NCBI GenBank assembly: GCA_002388665.1
Contig: DGMY01000082.1
Location: 25,852 to 89,851 of the forward strand
DNA: 64,000 nucleotides
Reading direction: 5' to 3'
Origin: Opitutia bacterium UBA4506
Lineage (GTDB): Bacteria > Verrucomicrobiota > Verrucomicrobiia > Opitutales > Puniceicoccaceae
Shown: positions 8,800 to 17,338 of the stretch, piece after piece
Layout of the letters: each line of letters starts with the position of its first letter
Position numbering within the stretch: position 1 is the first letter of the stretch
Notes under the pieces: model-generated
Databases searched by the model: none
What the model was told of the DNA's origin: nothing
The model's input: only the letters and a program-made list of their open reading frames with translations
Position numbers and translations under genes: made by a program

Positions 8800-9417
8800 T
8801 TAGGCGGCGGGCTTCGGAGCGAGCGTAAAGGTGTTGAATAGTGGCTTCAGTTCCAGCCGGTCCCGATAGAGGGTCATTCCCTCGCGGATCTTCTTCACTT
8901 CGGCTTCAGTATATTCCCGTTCGGGGTCGCACCCCAGGAGAACTAACCAGTGCCCGCTCGGATCGGCTCCTTCAAAGGCTACAATTCGCAATTCTTTTTC
9001 CCGTTGATCCTTCCAGAATGTCTCGAAGTCTTCGGTGTCGCGAAAGTAGATCCCGTTCACGATAAGGGCGACTCCGGCTTCGTCCTTATAGACTGCGGCA
9101 AAGCTGCAAAGTGCCCCCCGCTTGGCCAAAGCTGCCGTTTCCGATCGGTTTGTGATGTATCCGGGATTGCGCTCCATTCCCATTACTTCGAGAATCTCCG
9201 CGTCGTCGACGAGGCTGAAGTTTGTCGGGATCTCCTCGGTGGTCGGAGTGAGTAATTCGGGGATTTCCGGAGGAAGGGCCGGGATCTCGTGGAGCGCATC
9301 CTCGGCGGCGAGGGACAGCGAGCTGGAGACCGAGAAAAGGATGAGCAGGACACCTCTCAGCCGGCCGATTCCGGATTGGGCGAACTCTGCTAGGAATGTG
9401 GTTGGGTTTGATTTCAT
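8800..9417 (-). CDS. Exported protein of unknown function
   Basis: About 205 residues. A long basic N-region is followed by a hydrophobic core (GVLLILFSVSSSLSLAAED), which is a signal peptide or anchor. The mature protein has a Pro/Glu-rich stretch and then a mixed alpha/beta domain with GALCSFAAVYKDEAGVALIVNGIYF written as paired strands, ending ELKPLFNTFTLAPKPAA. The ATG at 9417 was taken; a TTG three codons earlier is possible. It is probably co-transcribed with the beta-barrel-like gene downstream. No domain is recognised. Confidence 0.55.
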   Translation of the reverse strand: MKSNPTTFLAEFAQSGIGRLRGVLLILFSVSSSLSLAAEDALHEIPALPPEIPELLTPTTEEIPTNFSLVDDAEILEVMGMERNPGYITNRSETAALAKRGALCSFAAVYKDEAGVALIVNGIYFRDTEDFETFWKDQREKELRIVAFEGADPSGHWLVLLGCDPEREYTEAEVKKIREGMTLYRDRLELKPLFNTFTLAPKPAA

Positions 9418-9569
9418 GGTTTCCAATTGAATTGATGATAAATGGGGGGCGCTCGAGAGACCAATTTCACAGTCATCATTCCAAAGGATGAGATGATACG
9501 ATTTCCCTAATCGGTGAATTTCGGCTGCAGAAATCGGATCTTTCGATTGAACTGGGAGGAGAACTCCTG

Positions 9570-10184
9570 TTGGGTATTATCGTGTTTGCTCCGATAAGAA
9601 TCTCTCTTTTCCTGGTCTTACTATTAGCGGCCTCCAGCCTCGCCGATGCTCGTGGGAGACTGCCGAAAGAGATCGCTGGATTTGATCTTCAGGGGATCAG
9701 TATCTATGACGAACCGGGGTTGGGCTTTTCCGCTCGTTATTGGATGGACGAGAAAGAGCAGAAGTTCGACGTCTACCTGTACACCGCGGGAGTCGCGGAT
9801 TTGGGGAGCGGGGTCAACGATCGGGTAGCTCAGGAATTTAAAAGCCTCTTCGTTCAAATTTCGGAAATGGAGAGACTGGGCTACTATGCGGATGTGACTG
9901 ACCCGCAGACTGGGAGCGGTACAATCAATCTGGATGGTAGCGACGTCGGATTTCTCTGGGGACGGGTTCAGTTCCGGCAAACGGATAAGGGCAGGGAGGT
10001 TACCCATGTGGAGTCTCAGGATATCCGATCTTCGTACGTTTTCATTACCGCCTACCAAGGCCGTTTCCTAAAGGTCCGCTACACTCTTTTATCCGATGAC
10101 TTAGAGGCGGGGACGGATGCATTTATGGCCATCATGGAGGACTTTGAAAGACGCTTTTCTCAGCCAGAGTTGCCCCTGCCCTGA
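9570..10184 (+). CDS. Exported protein of unknown function (TTG start)
   Basis: 204 residues with signal peptide GIIVFAPIRISLFLVLLL ending near ADA. The mature part is beta-rich (FSARYWMDEKEQKFDVYLY, RFLKVRYTLLSDD). There is no upstream ATG in frame. GGGAGGAG at 9551-9558, about 11 bases before the TTG at 9570, supports the TTG start. It is followed after 9 bases by the L,D-transpeptidase gene, so a periplasmic or cell-wall role is possible. It is divergent from the exported protein at 8800-9417. Confidence 0.55.
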   Translation: MGIIVFAPIRISLFLVLLLAASSLADARGRLPKEIAGFDLQGISIYDEPGLGFSARYWMDEKEQKFDVYLYTAGVADLGSGVNDRVAQEFKSLFVQISEMERLGYYADVTDPQTGSGTINLDGSDVGFLWGRVQFRQTDKGREVTHVESQDIRSSYVFITAYQGRFLKVRYTLLSDDLEAGTDAFMAIMEDFERRFSQPELPLP

Positions 10185-10193
10185 GGCCTTCAA

Positions 10194-10931
10194 GTGAATC
10201 TAAAGAGCCCCAAATTCATCGTCTTTCTCCTTTTGGTCACGGCGGTCGGTGGTATCGCGCTGTTTGTGTTCGGGAGGAGCCTTTGGTTTCCATTTTACCT
10301 GAAAATTCGGGGAGAACGGACTGTGGCTGAGGTTGTGGAAAGGTTGGAGGCTGAGAAAGATGTTGGGAAGGAGCTCGCTGCTTGGGACCGGTTGCTGATC
10401 CTCGGTTTTAAGGAAGAGCGGTTTCTGGAGGTCTGGGGGATCAAAGAGAACGGGACACCGCAAAAGATTAAGGAATATCCGTTCAAAGGGTATAGCGGTG
10501 AGTTGGGCCCTAAGTTGAGAGAGGGGGACGGCCAGATTCCCGAAGGAATCTATCAGATTGAGTACCTAAACCCAAATAGCCGTTATCATCTCTCGATAAA
10601 GCTGAACTATCCGAATGAATTTGATCGGGAAAAAGGCAGATTGGCCGGACGGGATCGCCTCGGGTTCGACATCTTTATTCATGGAAAGACGGTGACGATC
10701 GGCTGCATCCCGATTGGGGATAGGGCAATCGAAGAGCTGTTTGTCCTCGTCGCCAATGCGGGAATCGAGAACGTCGACGTAATTCTCTCCCCCTATGACA
10801 TGAGAGAGGGAGTTCGGGAGATCGACATCGAGGAGATCGATTGGGAAGGGGAGCTCTATGGCGAAATCCGCCGTACGCTCTCTCAGTATCAACTGATGGA
10901 ACCGGATCGTAAAAATTCGGAAGTGTACTAG
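10194..10931 (+). CDS. L,D-transpeptidase (YkuD domain, YafK-like)
   Basis: A 245-residue protein with an N-terminal membrane anchor (residues 8-28) and a C-terminal YkuD catalytic domain. The active site is FIHGKTVTIGCIPIG, with His163 and the nucleophile Cys171, matching the HG...GC pattern; PEGIYQI near 116-122 is the usual strand before it. These enzymes form 3-3 cross-links or attach proteins to peptidoglycan in the periplasm. The spacing between His and Cys is short and lacks the usual S-x-GC[V/I]R form, which is nearer to the YafK/ErfK side of the family. GTG start; a 9-base gap from the exported protein upstream indicates an operon. Confidence 0.8.
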   Translation: MNLKSPKFIVFLLLVTAVGGIALFVFGRSLWFPFYLKIRGERTVAEVVERLEAEKDVGKELAAWDRLLILGFKEERFLEVWGIKENGTPQKIKEYPFKGYSGELGPKLREGDGQIPEGIYQIEYLNPNSRYHLSIKLNYPNEFDREKGRLAGRDRLGFDIFIHGKTVTIGCIPIGDRAIEELFVLVANAGIENVDVILSPYDMREGVREIDIEEIDWEGELYGEIRRTLSQYQLMEPDRKNSEVY

Positions 10932-11029
10932 AAAGTCGGACGATTCGAGGAACCGGCCGACATCGGATACCCAGTGCGGGTTCTAGGCTTGGATCGATTC
11001 ATTCGGCCGACGGGGCCGAACTTGGGGGA

Positions 11030-11104
<75 letters not shown>

Positions 11105-11250
11105 GGAAAACGTTCTAGAAAATAGCTTGAGCCGGTGGGGTCAAGTCTTCACTGGAAAAGTTTTCGAAATTTTCTTCGATCAATTTCAATTGAGGTGAAC
11201 GTGTTCTTGCCTCGGTCGTAGCGTTTTGACAACCTGAGAGGTTTTACTTC

Positions 11251-12879
11251 ATGGACGCACCGAAAATCAGTATTTACGACACGACTCTCCGCGATGGGAG
11301 TCAGGGTGAGGGCATTTCTTTCTCAGTGAACGGCAAGATCCGGGTCGCTCAGAAGCTGGACCAGTTCGGTGTCGACTATATCGAGGCTGGCTGGCCCGGG
11401 TCGAATCCGCGGGATTTAGCCTTTTTTGAGGAGGCAAAAGGTTTGTCGCTCAAGCACGCCAAGATTGCGGCGTTTGGCTCGACTCGACGAGCGAATGTAG
11501 ACGTGGCAGAAGATCCGCAGCTTCGCCTGCTTTTGGATGCTGAAACTCCCGTCGTCACGATTTTCGGGAAGACGTGGCTATTGCACGTGGAAAAGGTGAT
11601 CCGGACGACAGGTGCGGAAAATTTGCTCATGATTGAGGAGTCGGTCCGCTTCCTGGGCGAACAGGGCCGTGAGGTGATCTACGATGCGGAGCATTTTTTC
11701 GATGGCTACAAGGACAATCCCGAGTTTGCTATTGATACTCTCCGGTCCGCGTCGCGGGGCGGGGCGGAGTACCTGGTTCTCTGCGATACCAACGGTGGGA
11801 CTCAGGTCCACGAGATTGAAGAGATCGTTGCCAACGTACGCAGACTTTTGCCGGAGAACCGTATTGGGATGCACTGCCACAATGATTGTGGTCTGGGCGT
11901 TGCTTTGAGCCTGGCAGGTGTGCGCGCCGGCGCGCTGCAGGTCCAGGGAACGGTCAACGGTTACGGAGAGCGCAATGGGAATGCGAATCTCACTTCTATC
12001 ATCCCGAATCTTTCGTTGAAGTTTGGCCGCGAGATGAATTGCTCCGGCAATCTGAAAAAGCTGCGTGACCTTTCGCTGTATATTGACGACATGGCGAATC
12101 AGCATCCGGACATCCGCGCTCCCTATGTCGGTGCGAGCGCGTTTGCCCACAAGGGTGGAGTCCATGCCGATGCCGCATCAAAGGTCGCTCGGAGCTATGA
12201 ACATATTGATCCCGCCTTGGTTGGGAATCGCTCCCGGGTGCTTGTGTCGGATATGTCGGGCCGGAGTAGCATTATGATGAAGGCCCGCGAAATGGGAGTC
12301 GATCTCGAGGCGCGTTCTCCGGAGTTGAAGACTTTCCTCCAAGAGTTGAAAGATCTGGAATTCCGTGGCTACGAATACGAGTCGGCCGACGCGTCTTTCA
12401 AGTTGCTGTTGGACAAGTTCCTCCACGGACGGAAGGACCGGATCAAGCTCAAGGGGTATCGCGCCATGATCTCAGAAGAGGTTCATTCCGAGCGTGAACT
12501 CTATTCCGAAGCGACGGTCAAGATCTCGGTCGACGACAACGAGAATCACACCGTGGCAGAAGCCCGTGGACCTGTCGGTGCCTTGGATCACGCGCTGCGC
12601 AAAGCGCTCGAACCCTCTTATCCTTTTGTGGCAGATATGCGCCTGATTGATTTCAAGGTCCGCATCGTTGATAGCAAAGAAGGAACCGACGCCCAGATCA
12701 GAGTGCAGGTTGAGTCCACCGATGGCCATCGCTCCTGGGGAACGGTCGGCGCCTCGGAGAATATCATCGAAGCGTGCTGGGAAGCCCTGAAGGACGCGTA
12801 TGAGTTCAAGATCCTGCTCGAGGAAGACGGTGGTTCTGCCGTTGAGAAAGCCTCTCGCCGCGTTGCTGTCGAAAGCTAA
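11251..12879 (+). CDS. cimA: (R)-citramalate synthase
   Basis: A 542-residue enzyme that condenses pyruvate and acetyl-CoA to citramalate, the first step of the threonine-independent isoleucine route. The HMGL-like TIM barrel starts with YDTTLRDGSQGEG (residues 9-21). The metal ligands include HCHND (208-212), and GTVNGYGERNGNANL near 231-245 is characteristic of the 2-isopropylmalate/citramalate synthase group. The C-terminal 150 residues form the LeuA-type allosteric dimer domain (EATVKISVDDNENHTVAEA), so isoleucine feedback is likely. Length and the SQGEGISFS start fit the CimA type (about 530 residues) rather than LeuA. GAGAGG sits 10 bases before the ATG. cysS follows after 20 bases. Confidence 0.88.
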   Translation: MDAPKISIYDTTLRDGSQGEGISFSVNGKIRVAQKLDQFGVDYIEAGWPGSNPRDLAFFEEAKGLSLKHAKIAAFGSTRRANVDVAEDPQLRLLLDAETPVVTIFGKTWLLHVEKVIRTTGAENLLMIEESVRFLGEQGREVIYDAEHFFDGYKDNPEFAIDTLRSASRGGAEYLVLCDTNGGTQVHEIEEIVANVRRLLPENRIGMHCHNDCGLGVALSLAGVRAGALQVQGTVNGYGERNGNANLTSIIPNLSLKFGREMNCSGNLKKLRDLSLYIDDMANQHPDIRAPYVGASAFAHKGGVHADAASKVARSYEHIDPALVGNRSRVLVSDMSGRSSIMMKAREMGVDLEARSPELKTFLQELKDLEFRGYEYESADASFKLLLDKFLHGRKDRIKLKGYRAMISEEVHSERELYSEATVKISVDDNENHTVAEARGPVGALDHALRKALEPSYPFVADMRLIDFKVRIVDSKEGTDAQIRVQVESTDGHRSWGTVGASENIIEACWEALKDAYEFKILLEEDGGSAVEKASRRVAVES

Positions 12880-12899
12880 TCCCAAGCGACTCAAAGAAT

Positions 12900-14333
12900 A
12901 TGGAGTTTCTCCTGCACAACACCGCATCGGGCGAGCGTGACCCGATTCAAGCAAGCGATGGAAAAACGGTACGTTTCTATTGCTGTGGTCCTACGGTTTA
13001 TGGTCCCGCTCATATCGGAAATTTTCGAACGTTTTTGATTCAGGACCTGTTTCGTCGAGTCTGTGAGGCGTCGGGTTTGAAAACGACCCACGTCCGAAAC
13101 GTCACCGATGTCGATGACAAGACCATCCGCGAGTCGATGGCTCAAGGTATGGCACTTCGCGAATTTACGGCCAGTTGGCAGGAGAAGTTTGAGAAAGATT
13201 GTGCCGAATTGAATCTTCTTGCTCCTCATCACTCTCCGTCGGCAGTTGATCACATCGATGAGCAGATTCGATTGATCGAGCAGCTGATGGAGAAAGGGCA
13301 CGCCTATCAAGGAAATGATGGATCGGTCTATTTTCGAGTAAGCTCATTTGACCGCTATGGGGAACTGGCTCACATTCGCCGGGACGCACAAAAAGAAAAC
13401 GCGGACGGTCGCATCAATTCGGATGACGAATACAGCAAGGATGATGTAGCTGATTTTGCGCTCTGGAAATCCCGGAAGGAGGAGGATGGCGCGAATTACT
13501 GGGAGAGTCCCTGGGGAGACGGACGTCCGGGTTGGCATATCGAGTGTAGTGCGATGAGCATGCGGTACCTCGGGCCTTCGATTGATGTTCATGGAGGAGG
13601 AGTTGATCTCACCTTTCCGCATCATGAGAACGAAATTGCCCAGAGTGAAGCTGCGACCGGTGAACGGTTCGTCCGTCACTGGTTTCATTCGGCTCACTTG
13701 ATGGTTGAAGGCCGGAAGATGAGTAAGAGCTTGGGGAACCTCTATACATTGGCCGACCTGAAAGAAAAAGGGTATCAGCCAGAAGAAGTTCGATGGGCTC
13801 TGCTCTCCGGGCACTACCGAAAGACTCTGAACTTCACTTTCGATTCGCTGAAGGCTGCGCAAAAGGCGTTGGGGCGTATTGGTGATCTGGTCGAAAAGCT
13901 GGATCTACAAGCCGAAGACATTGATGATCTGGCGCCAGACCAACTCGAGGGGGATTTTCGGTCAGCATGGGAGTCGCTTTTGACCGACCTCAATGTGCCA
14001 CAGGCTTTAGGCTTCCTGATGAAGGAGATTTCCCGTGGTGAGAAGAGTGCTGGATCGCTGTCCAAGGATGAAGCAGTGCGTTGGTTCGCATCTTGTCGAG
14101 CACTTTTGAATACGATTGGTGTCAACTTGGAGGCGTGGCTCTCGCGCCGCGTGAGTGAAGAAGATACCGCAGCCTCGGCTCCAGAGGAAATTTCCAAAAT
14201 GGCAGAAGCCAGGTGGGCCGCGAAGAAAGAGAAGGATTTTGCTGAGGCTGATCGCTTGCGGAATGAAATTTCGGAAGCAGGCTGGTTGGTCAAGGACACT
14301 CCAGACGGGTTTGAATTAACCCCTGTGAGCTAG
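12900..14333 (+). CDS. cysS: Cysteinyl-tRNA synthetase
   Basis: A 477-residue class I aminoacyl-tRNA synthetase that charges tRNA-Cys in the cytoplasm. The HIGH-type motif is HIGN at residues 38-41 after CCGPTVYGPA, and KMSKSLGN begins at residue 273. The zinc ligands of the family are visible: the Cys of CCGPT, the Cys of HIECSAMS, and the His of HHENEIAQSEA. The C-terminus carries the DALR-type helical domain ending in the usual KDFAEADRLRNEI helix. Length is normal (about 460-480). The ATG lies 20 bases after cimA, so the two are probably co-transcribed. Confidence 0.97.
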   Translation: MEFLLHNTASGERDPIQASDGKTVRFYCCGPTVYGPAHIGNFRTFLIQDLFRRVCEASGLKTTHVRNVTDVDDKTIRESMAQGMALREFTASWQEKFEKDCAELNLLAPHHSPSAVDHIDEQIRLIEQLMEKGHAYQGNDGSVYFRVSSFDRYGELAHIRRDAQKENADGRINSDDEYSKDDVADFALWKSRKEEDGANYWESPWGDGRPGWHIECSAMSMRYLGPSIDVHGGGVDLTFPHHENEIAQSEAATGERFVRHWFHSAHLMVEGRKMSKSLGNLYTLADLKEKGYQPEEVRWALLSGHYRKTLNFTFDSLKAAQKALGRIGDLVEKLDLQAEDIDDLAPDQLEGDFRSAWESLLTDLNVPQALGFLMKEISRGEKSAGSLSKDEAVRWFASCRALLNTIGVNLEAWLSRRVSEEDTAASAPEEISKMAEARWAAKKEKDFAEADRLRNEISEAGWLVKDTPDGFELTPVS

Positions 14334-14439
14334 TCCCATTGCGTCAGTTCGGTCGGATTCCGACGACGGGCGGAGCCGTTGTTCGGGTGTACCGCATCTT
14401 TCCTTTTCGGATATCAATTCGCGAAGCGCCCGGTGAAAA

Positions 14440-15168
14440 TTACTTCTTCTTTTTGCGGCGTTTGGGCTTCTGATTTGGATTCTTTGATCCCTTTGCTTTT
14501 TTGCCGAGGCGCACTCCGGCGGCGGGCCGCCGGGCTCGGGTCAAGGCGTCAATTCCGTGTTTCTCCAGAGTCTCTTTATTGATCCGTTCCATTTCGGCCA
14601 CTGAAGGGAAACCGTCATCGGTACTATCTTCCGGGAAATCGGTTTTGGAGAGGCGAATGGGAGCGGCGGGTTGAGATTCCGCTGGTGCAGGGGGGGCCGC
14701 TGTCGAAGTAGCCTTTTTCTTCCCAGGCTTGCGGCCGGGTTTTCTTTTGGGTTTGGCGGCTGGCGGATCGGCGTCCGGGTTGAAGGTTACCTTCTCGGGG
14801 TACGCTCTACGGTAGACTTCATGGGCGTTGGCGATGCGCACATGCTTGTTCAGTTTCCGAGCGATGGCGTGCTTGACCAATCGCAACGTCCACTGGTCGG
14901 CATCTTCGTCAATGTCCCTGGGGGTGTGACTGAGAAGCCACTCGGTAAAACTCGCTTTCTCATTGGGAGACAAGACGTCGTTTTCCTTCACGCGGCCTCG
15001 ACCGGCCGTTTGGAAAATAGAATCCCCGTCCCTTTGGTATTTTTTCCAAATGAGCGAAATTGCCTGCCGGGTTACCCCTAGTTCTTTGGCAATGGCTACC
15101 TGAGTCTCGCCGTTCTGAATTCGTTCGATGATGGCGCGTTTGCGTTCGCCTGACTTCGTCGTGTTCAT
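14440..15168 (-). CDS. Transposase-derived HTH DNA-binding protein with lysine-rich tail
   Basis: 242 residues from ATG 15168. Residues 18-46 form a helix-turn-helix (TQVAIAKELGVTRQAISLIW). Residues 68-122 resemble the winged helix that follows it in IS630-type transposases (LSPNEKASFTEWLLS...HEVYRRAYP). The DDE catalytic domain is absent. In its place come an AT-hook-like basic segment (KPKRKPGRKPGKKK, 139-152), an Ala/Pro linker, a short helix and a C-terminal lysine block (222-242). It therefore looks like a domesticated transposase N-terminus acting as a chromatin-like or regulatory protein, which is an inference. No terminal inverted repeats were found around it. It lies 8 bases after pepA on the same strand. 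Confidence 0.65.
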   Translation of the reverse strand: MNTTKSGERKRAIIERIQNGETQVAIAKELGVTRQAISLIWKKYQRDGDSIFQTAGRGRVKENDVLSPNEKASFTEWLLSHTPRDIDEDADQWTLRLVKHAIARKLNKHVRIANAHEVYRRAYPEKVTFNPDADPPAAKPKRKPGRKPGKKKATSTAAPPAPAESQPAAPIRLSKTDFPEDSTDDGFPSVAEMERINKETLEKHGIDALTRARRPAAGVRLGKKAKGSKNPNQKPKRRKKKK

Positions 15169-15176
15169 GTTTCGTT

Positions 15177-16619
15177 CTACGATTTCGATTTCCGAATGGA
15201 TTGCTCCCACTTCTCAGTAAACGAGTAGATCAAGCTGACGCCAAAACCTGTCGCTCCTGAACCACGATACTTTTTCGGGATCGCCGTCATTGCGGGGCCC
15301 GCAATATCGAGGTGGATATGTGGGATGTCTTTCGTCCATCGGGCGAGAAAGGATGCCGCAGTTGAGGCACCGCCCCAGCGGGTCTTTCCAAGGTTTCGCA
15401 CATCGGCGACCTTGCTCTCGATTTGCTCGTCAAATTCCTCGCAGAACGGTAGAGGCCAGACGGGTTGACCGGTGGCCTTTCCACAGTCCTGAAGCATTTG
15501 GGAGAGTTCGGGGTCCTTGCAAAACAGGCCGGCTCTCTCTTCGCCAAGGGCGACCACACAGGCTCCCGTCAGTGTGGCCAGATCGATTACGAGGTCAGGT
15601 TTCACCCGTTCGCGGACATACCCCAGTGCGTCGGCCAGAACGATCCGGCCCTCCGCATCCGTATTGGCCACTTCAACGGTTTGGCCATCGAAAGTGCGGA
15701 CGATATCCCCAGGGCGGTAGGCTCCCGAGCCCGTCATGTTCTCGGCGGATGCAAGGATGCCGATAACATTGCACGATGGCTTGAGCTCGGCGACGGCTTG
15801 CATGATTCCCAGGACCGAACAACCGCCCATCTTGTCGAACTTCATCTCGTCCATGCTCTCGGCATTTTTTAGACAAATCCCACCGGAATCGAAGGTAATG
15901 GCTTTGCCGACGACGACCAACGTCGGGGCGTTTTTGTCTTCGACCGTATAGTCGAGTCGGATCAGTCGTGGTTCATTGACTGAGCCGCCGCCGACTGCGA
16001 GTAGCCCGCCGAATCCGTCCCGTTCCAGTCCACCCTTTGTCCAGATCCGGCATTTCAGTTCGTATTCCTGAGCAAGGTTGCGGGCCTCCACCGAGAGGGA
16101 GTCCGGTGTCATCACATTACCGGGGAGATTCCCGAGATGCCGCACGAGGTTCGTGGCTCGACCCAATGCGATCCCCCGTGCGATCTGGGCGCGGGTCATT
16201 TTGATGAACTTTTTCGGACCGACCAGGCTGACTTTGATCGTCGACTTCTCCCGTTTCGAGCTCTGGTACTCGTCGAACTCGTACGAACCGACGATCAGAC
16301 CGTCTGCGATCGCCGCCGTGTACTGTTCGAAAGCACTTACGTCGATGACCAGCTCTTTGGTTCCGATCTCCATCGCCTTGCGAATCGCTTGTCCAGCGGC
16401 CTTGCGGAACGTGTGCTCATGAAGATTTTCCTTCGACCCGATACCGATATAAATCTCGCGGCGATCGGTAGAGTGGAAAAGGACCGAGCTATCGATCTCT
16501 CCGTCGAATTCCTCGGGCAGGAAAGGCCGGGGAATAAACTCTCCCTTTGCCGAGAAGAGGACGAGGTCTGCAGTTGCAGGGGCGGAATCGCTGGGTTTAA
16601 TTTGGATCCGTTCGGACAT
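15177..16619 (-). CDS. pepA: Leucyl aminopeptidase (M17 family)
   Basis: About 480 residues of a cytoplasmic M17 metallo-aminopeptidase that removes N-terminal residues from peptides. The C-terminal catalytic domain has VVGKAITFDSGGICLK (first Lys/Asp metal ligands) and the signature NTDAEGRIVLADAL with the second metal-site Asp/Glu and the catalytic Arg. GASTAASFLARW and HLDIAGPAM follow as usual. The N-terminal hexamer domain is present. The start is ambiguous: ATG 16619 overlaps the start codon of the divergent methyltransferase gene as CATG, while an in-frame TTG at 16655 would extend into it. Adjacent to the HTH gene downstream. Confidence 0.93.
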   Translation of the reverse strand: MSERIQIKPSDSAPATADLVLFSAKGEFIPRPFLPEEFDGEIDSSVLFHSTDRREIYIGIGSKENLHEHTFRKAAGQAIRKAMEIGTKELVIDVSAFEQYTAAIADGLIVGSYEFDEYQSSKREKSTIKVSLVGPKKFIKMTRAQIARGIALGRATNLVRHLGNLPGNVMTPDSLSVEARNLAQEYELKCRIWTKGGLERDGFGGLLAVGGGSVNEPRLIRLDYTVEDKNAPTLVVVGKAITFDSGGICLKNAESMDEMKFDKMGGCSVLGIMQAVAELKPSCNVIGILASAENMTGSGAYRPGDIVRTFDGQTVEVANTDAEGRIVLADALGYVRERVKPDLVIDLATLTGACVVALGEERAGLFCKDPELSQMLQDCGKATGQPVWPLPFCEEFDEQIESKVADVRNLGKTRWGGASTAASFLARWTKDIPHIHLDIAGPAMTAIPKKYRGSGATGFGVSLIYSFTEKWEQSIRKSKS

Positions 16620-17229
16620 GGGAGATAAATTGATAGAAGGTGGGTCGAAAGACAACGAGGGAACTGACTGGGAGGCGAGATACCGGGAAAAAAATAGTCC
16701 CTGGGATCACGGTGTACCGGCGCCGTCAGTGTCCGAAGCGATCAAATTTTTTGGGAAAGGCAAGAGAATCTTGGTTCCCGGATGCGGGTTCGGTCACGAT
16801 GCCATCGCTCTGGCGTCCGCAGGCAACGATGTGGAGGGGTGGGATATCGCCCCGACGGCCTTGGAGCGCGCCCGAATTCTAGGGAGGGGCAAGACCGTTT
16901 CTTTCCATCAAAAGAACGTCCTCAATGGGTCGCATGAAGGGAATCAGTTCGACGCGATTTTCGAGCACACCTTCCTCTGTGCGATTGGTCCTGATCACTG
17001 GAAGCAAGCAGTAGAGCAGTTCGCGAATTTATTGCGTCCAGGAGGACTGTTCTTCGCGATTTTGTTTACCAATCTGAACGAGGATTCACCTCCGCCGTGG
17101 GGAATCGGAACTGAAAGAGCCCGCGAGTTGTTCGACCCCTATTTTGAGGTGTTGGAGATCAGAGAACCCAAATGTTCATTTGAACGACGGGTCGGTGAGG
17201 AAACTCTCTGGCAACTCCGATTGAAGTAG
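16618..17229 (+). CDS. TPMT-superfamily SAM methyltransferase
   Basis: 203 residues with the thiopurine S-methyltransferase-like layout. The early WEARYREKNSPWDHG element (about 15-29) is typical of the TPMT/DUF1698-like group, then motif I RILVPGCGFGHDAIALA (about 42-58), GWDIAPTALERAR, FDAIFEHTFLCAI and LRPGGLFFAIL. These are small soluble methyltransferases acting on thiols, selenium or tellurium species or unknown metabolites; the substrate is not predictable here. Its ATG overlaps the divergent pepA ATG, so each promoter must sit inside the other gene if both starts are right. Confidence 0.85.
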   Translation: MGDKLIEGGSKDNEGTDWEARYREKNSPWDHGVPAPSVSEAIKFFGKGKRILVPGCGFGHDAIALASAGNDVEGWDIAPTALERARILGRGKTVSFHQKNVLNGSHEGNQFDAIFEHTFLCAIGPDHWKQAVEQFANLLRPGGLFFAILFTNLNEDSPPPWGIGTERARELFDPYFEVLEIREPKCSFERRVGEETLWQLRLK

Positions 17230-17338
17230 AGACAGAGCACGGAGAGATTTTTGACAGGTTTGGCACAGTATATAGGCAGATTTGTCTACCGACAGTAGTT
17301 GATCTTTGGGTAGTGTTTGGTTTGCTTCAGTTCAATCC

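Noticed and set aside
14440..15168. Complete insertion sequence
   Set aside because: Only the DNA-binding half of a transposase is present and no terminal inverted repeats or target duplications could be found around it.
17251..17280. Sigma-70-like promoter before the RND operon
   Set aside because: TTGACA is perfect, but the best -10 hexamers give spacers of 12-16 bases, so it is mentioned only as a possibility in the adaptor entry.
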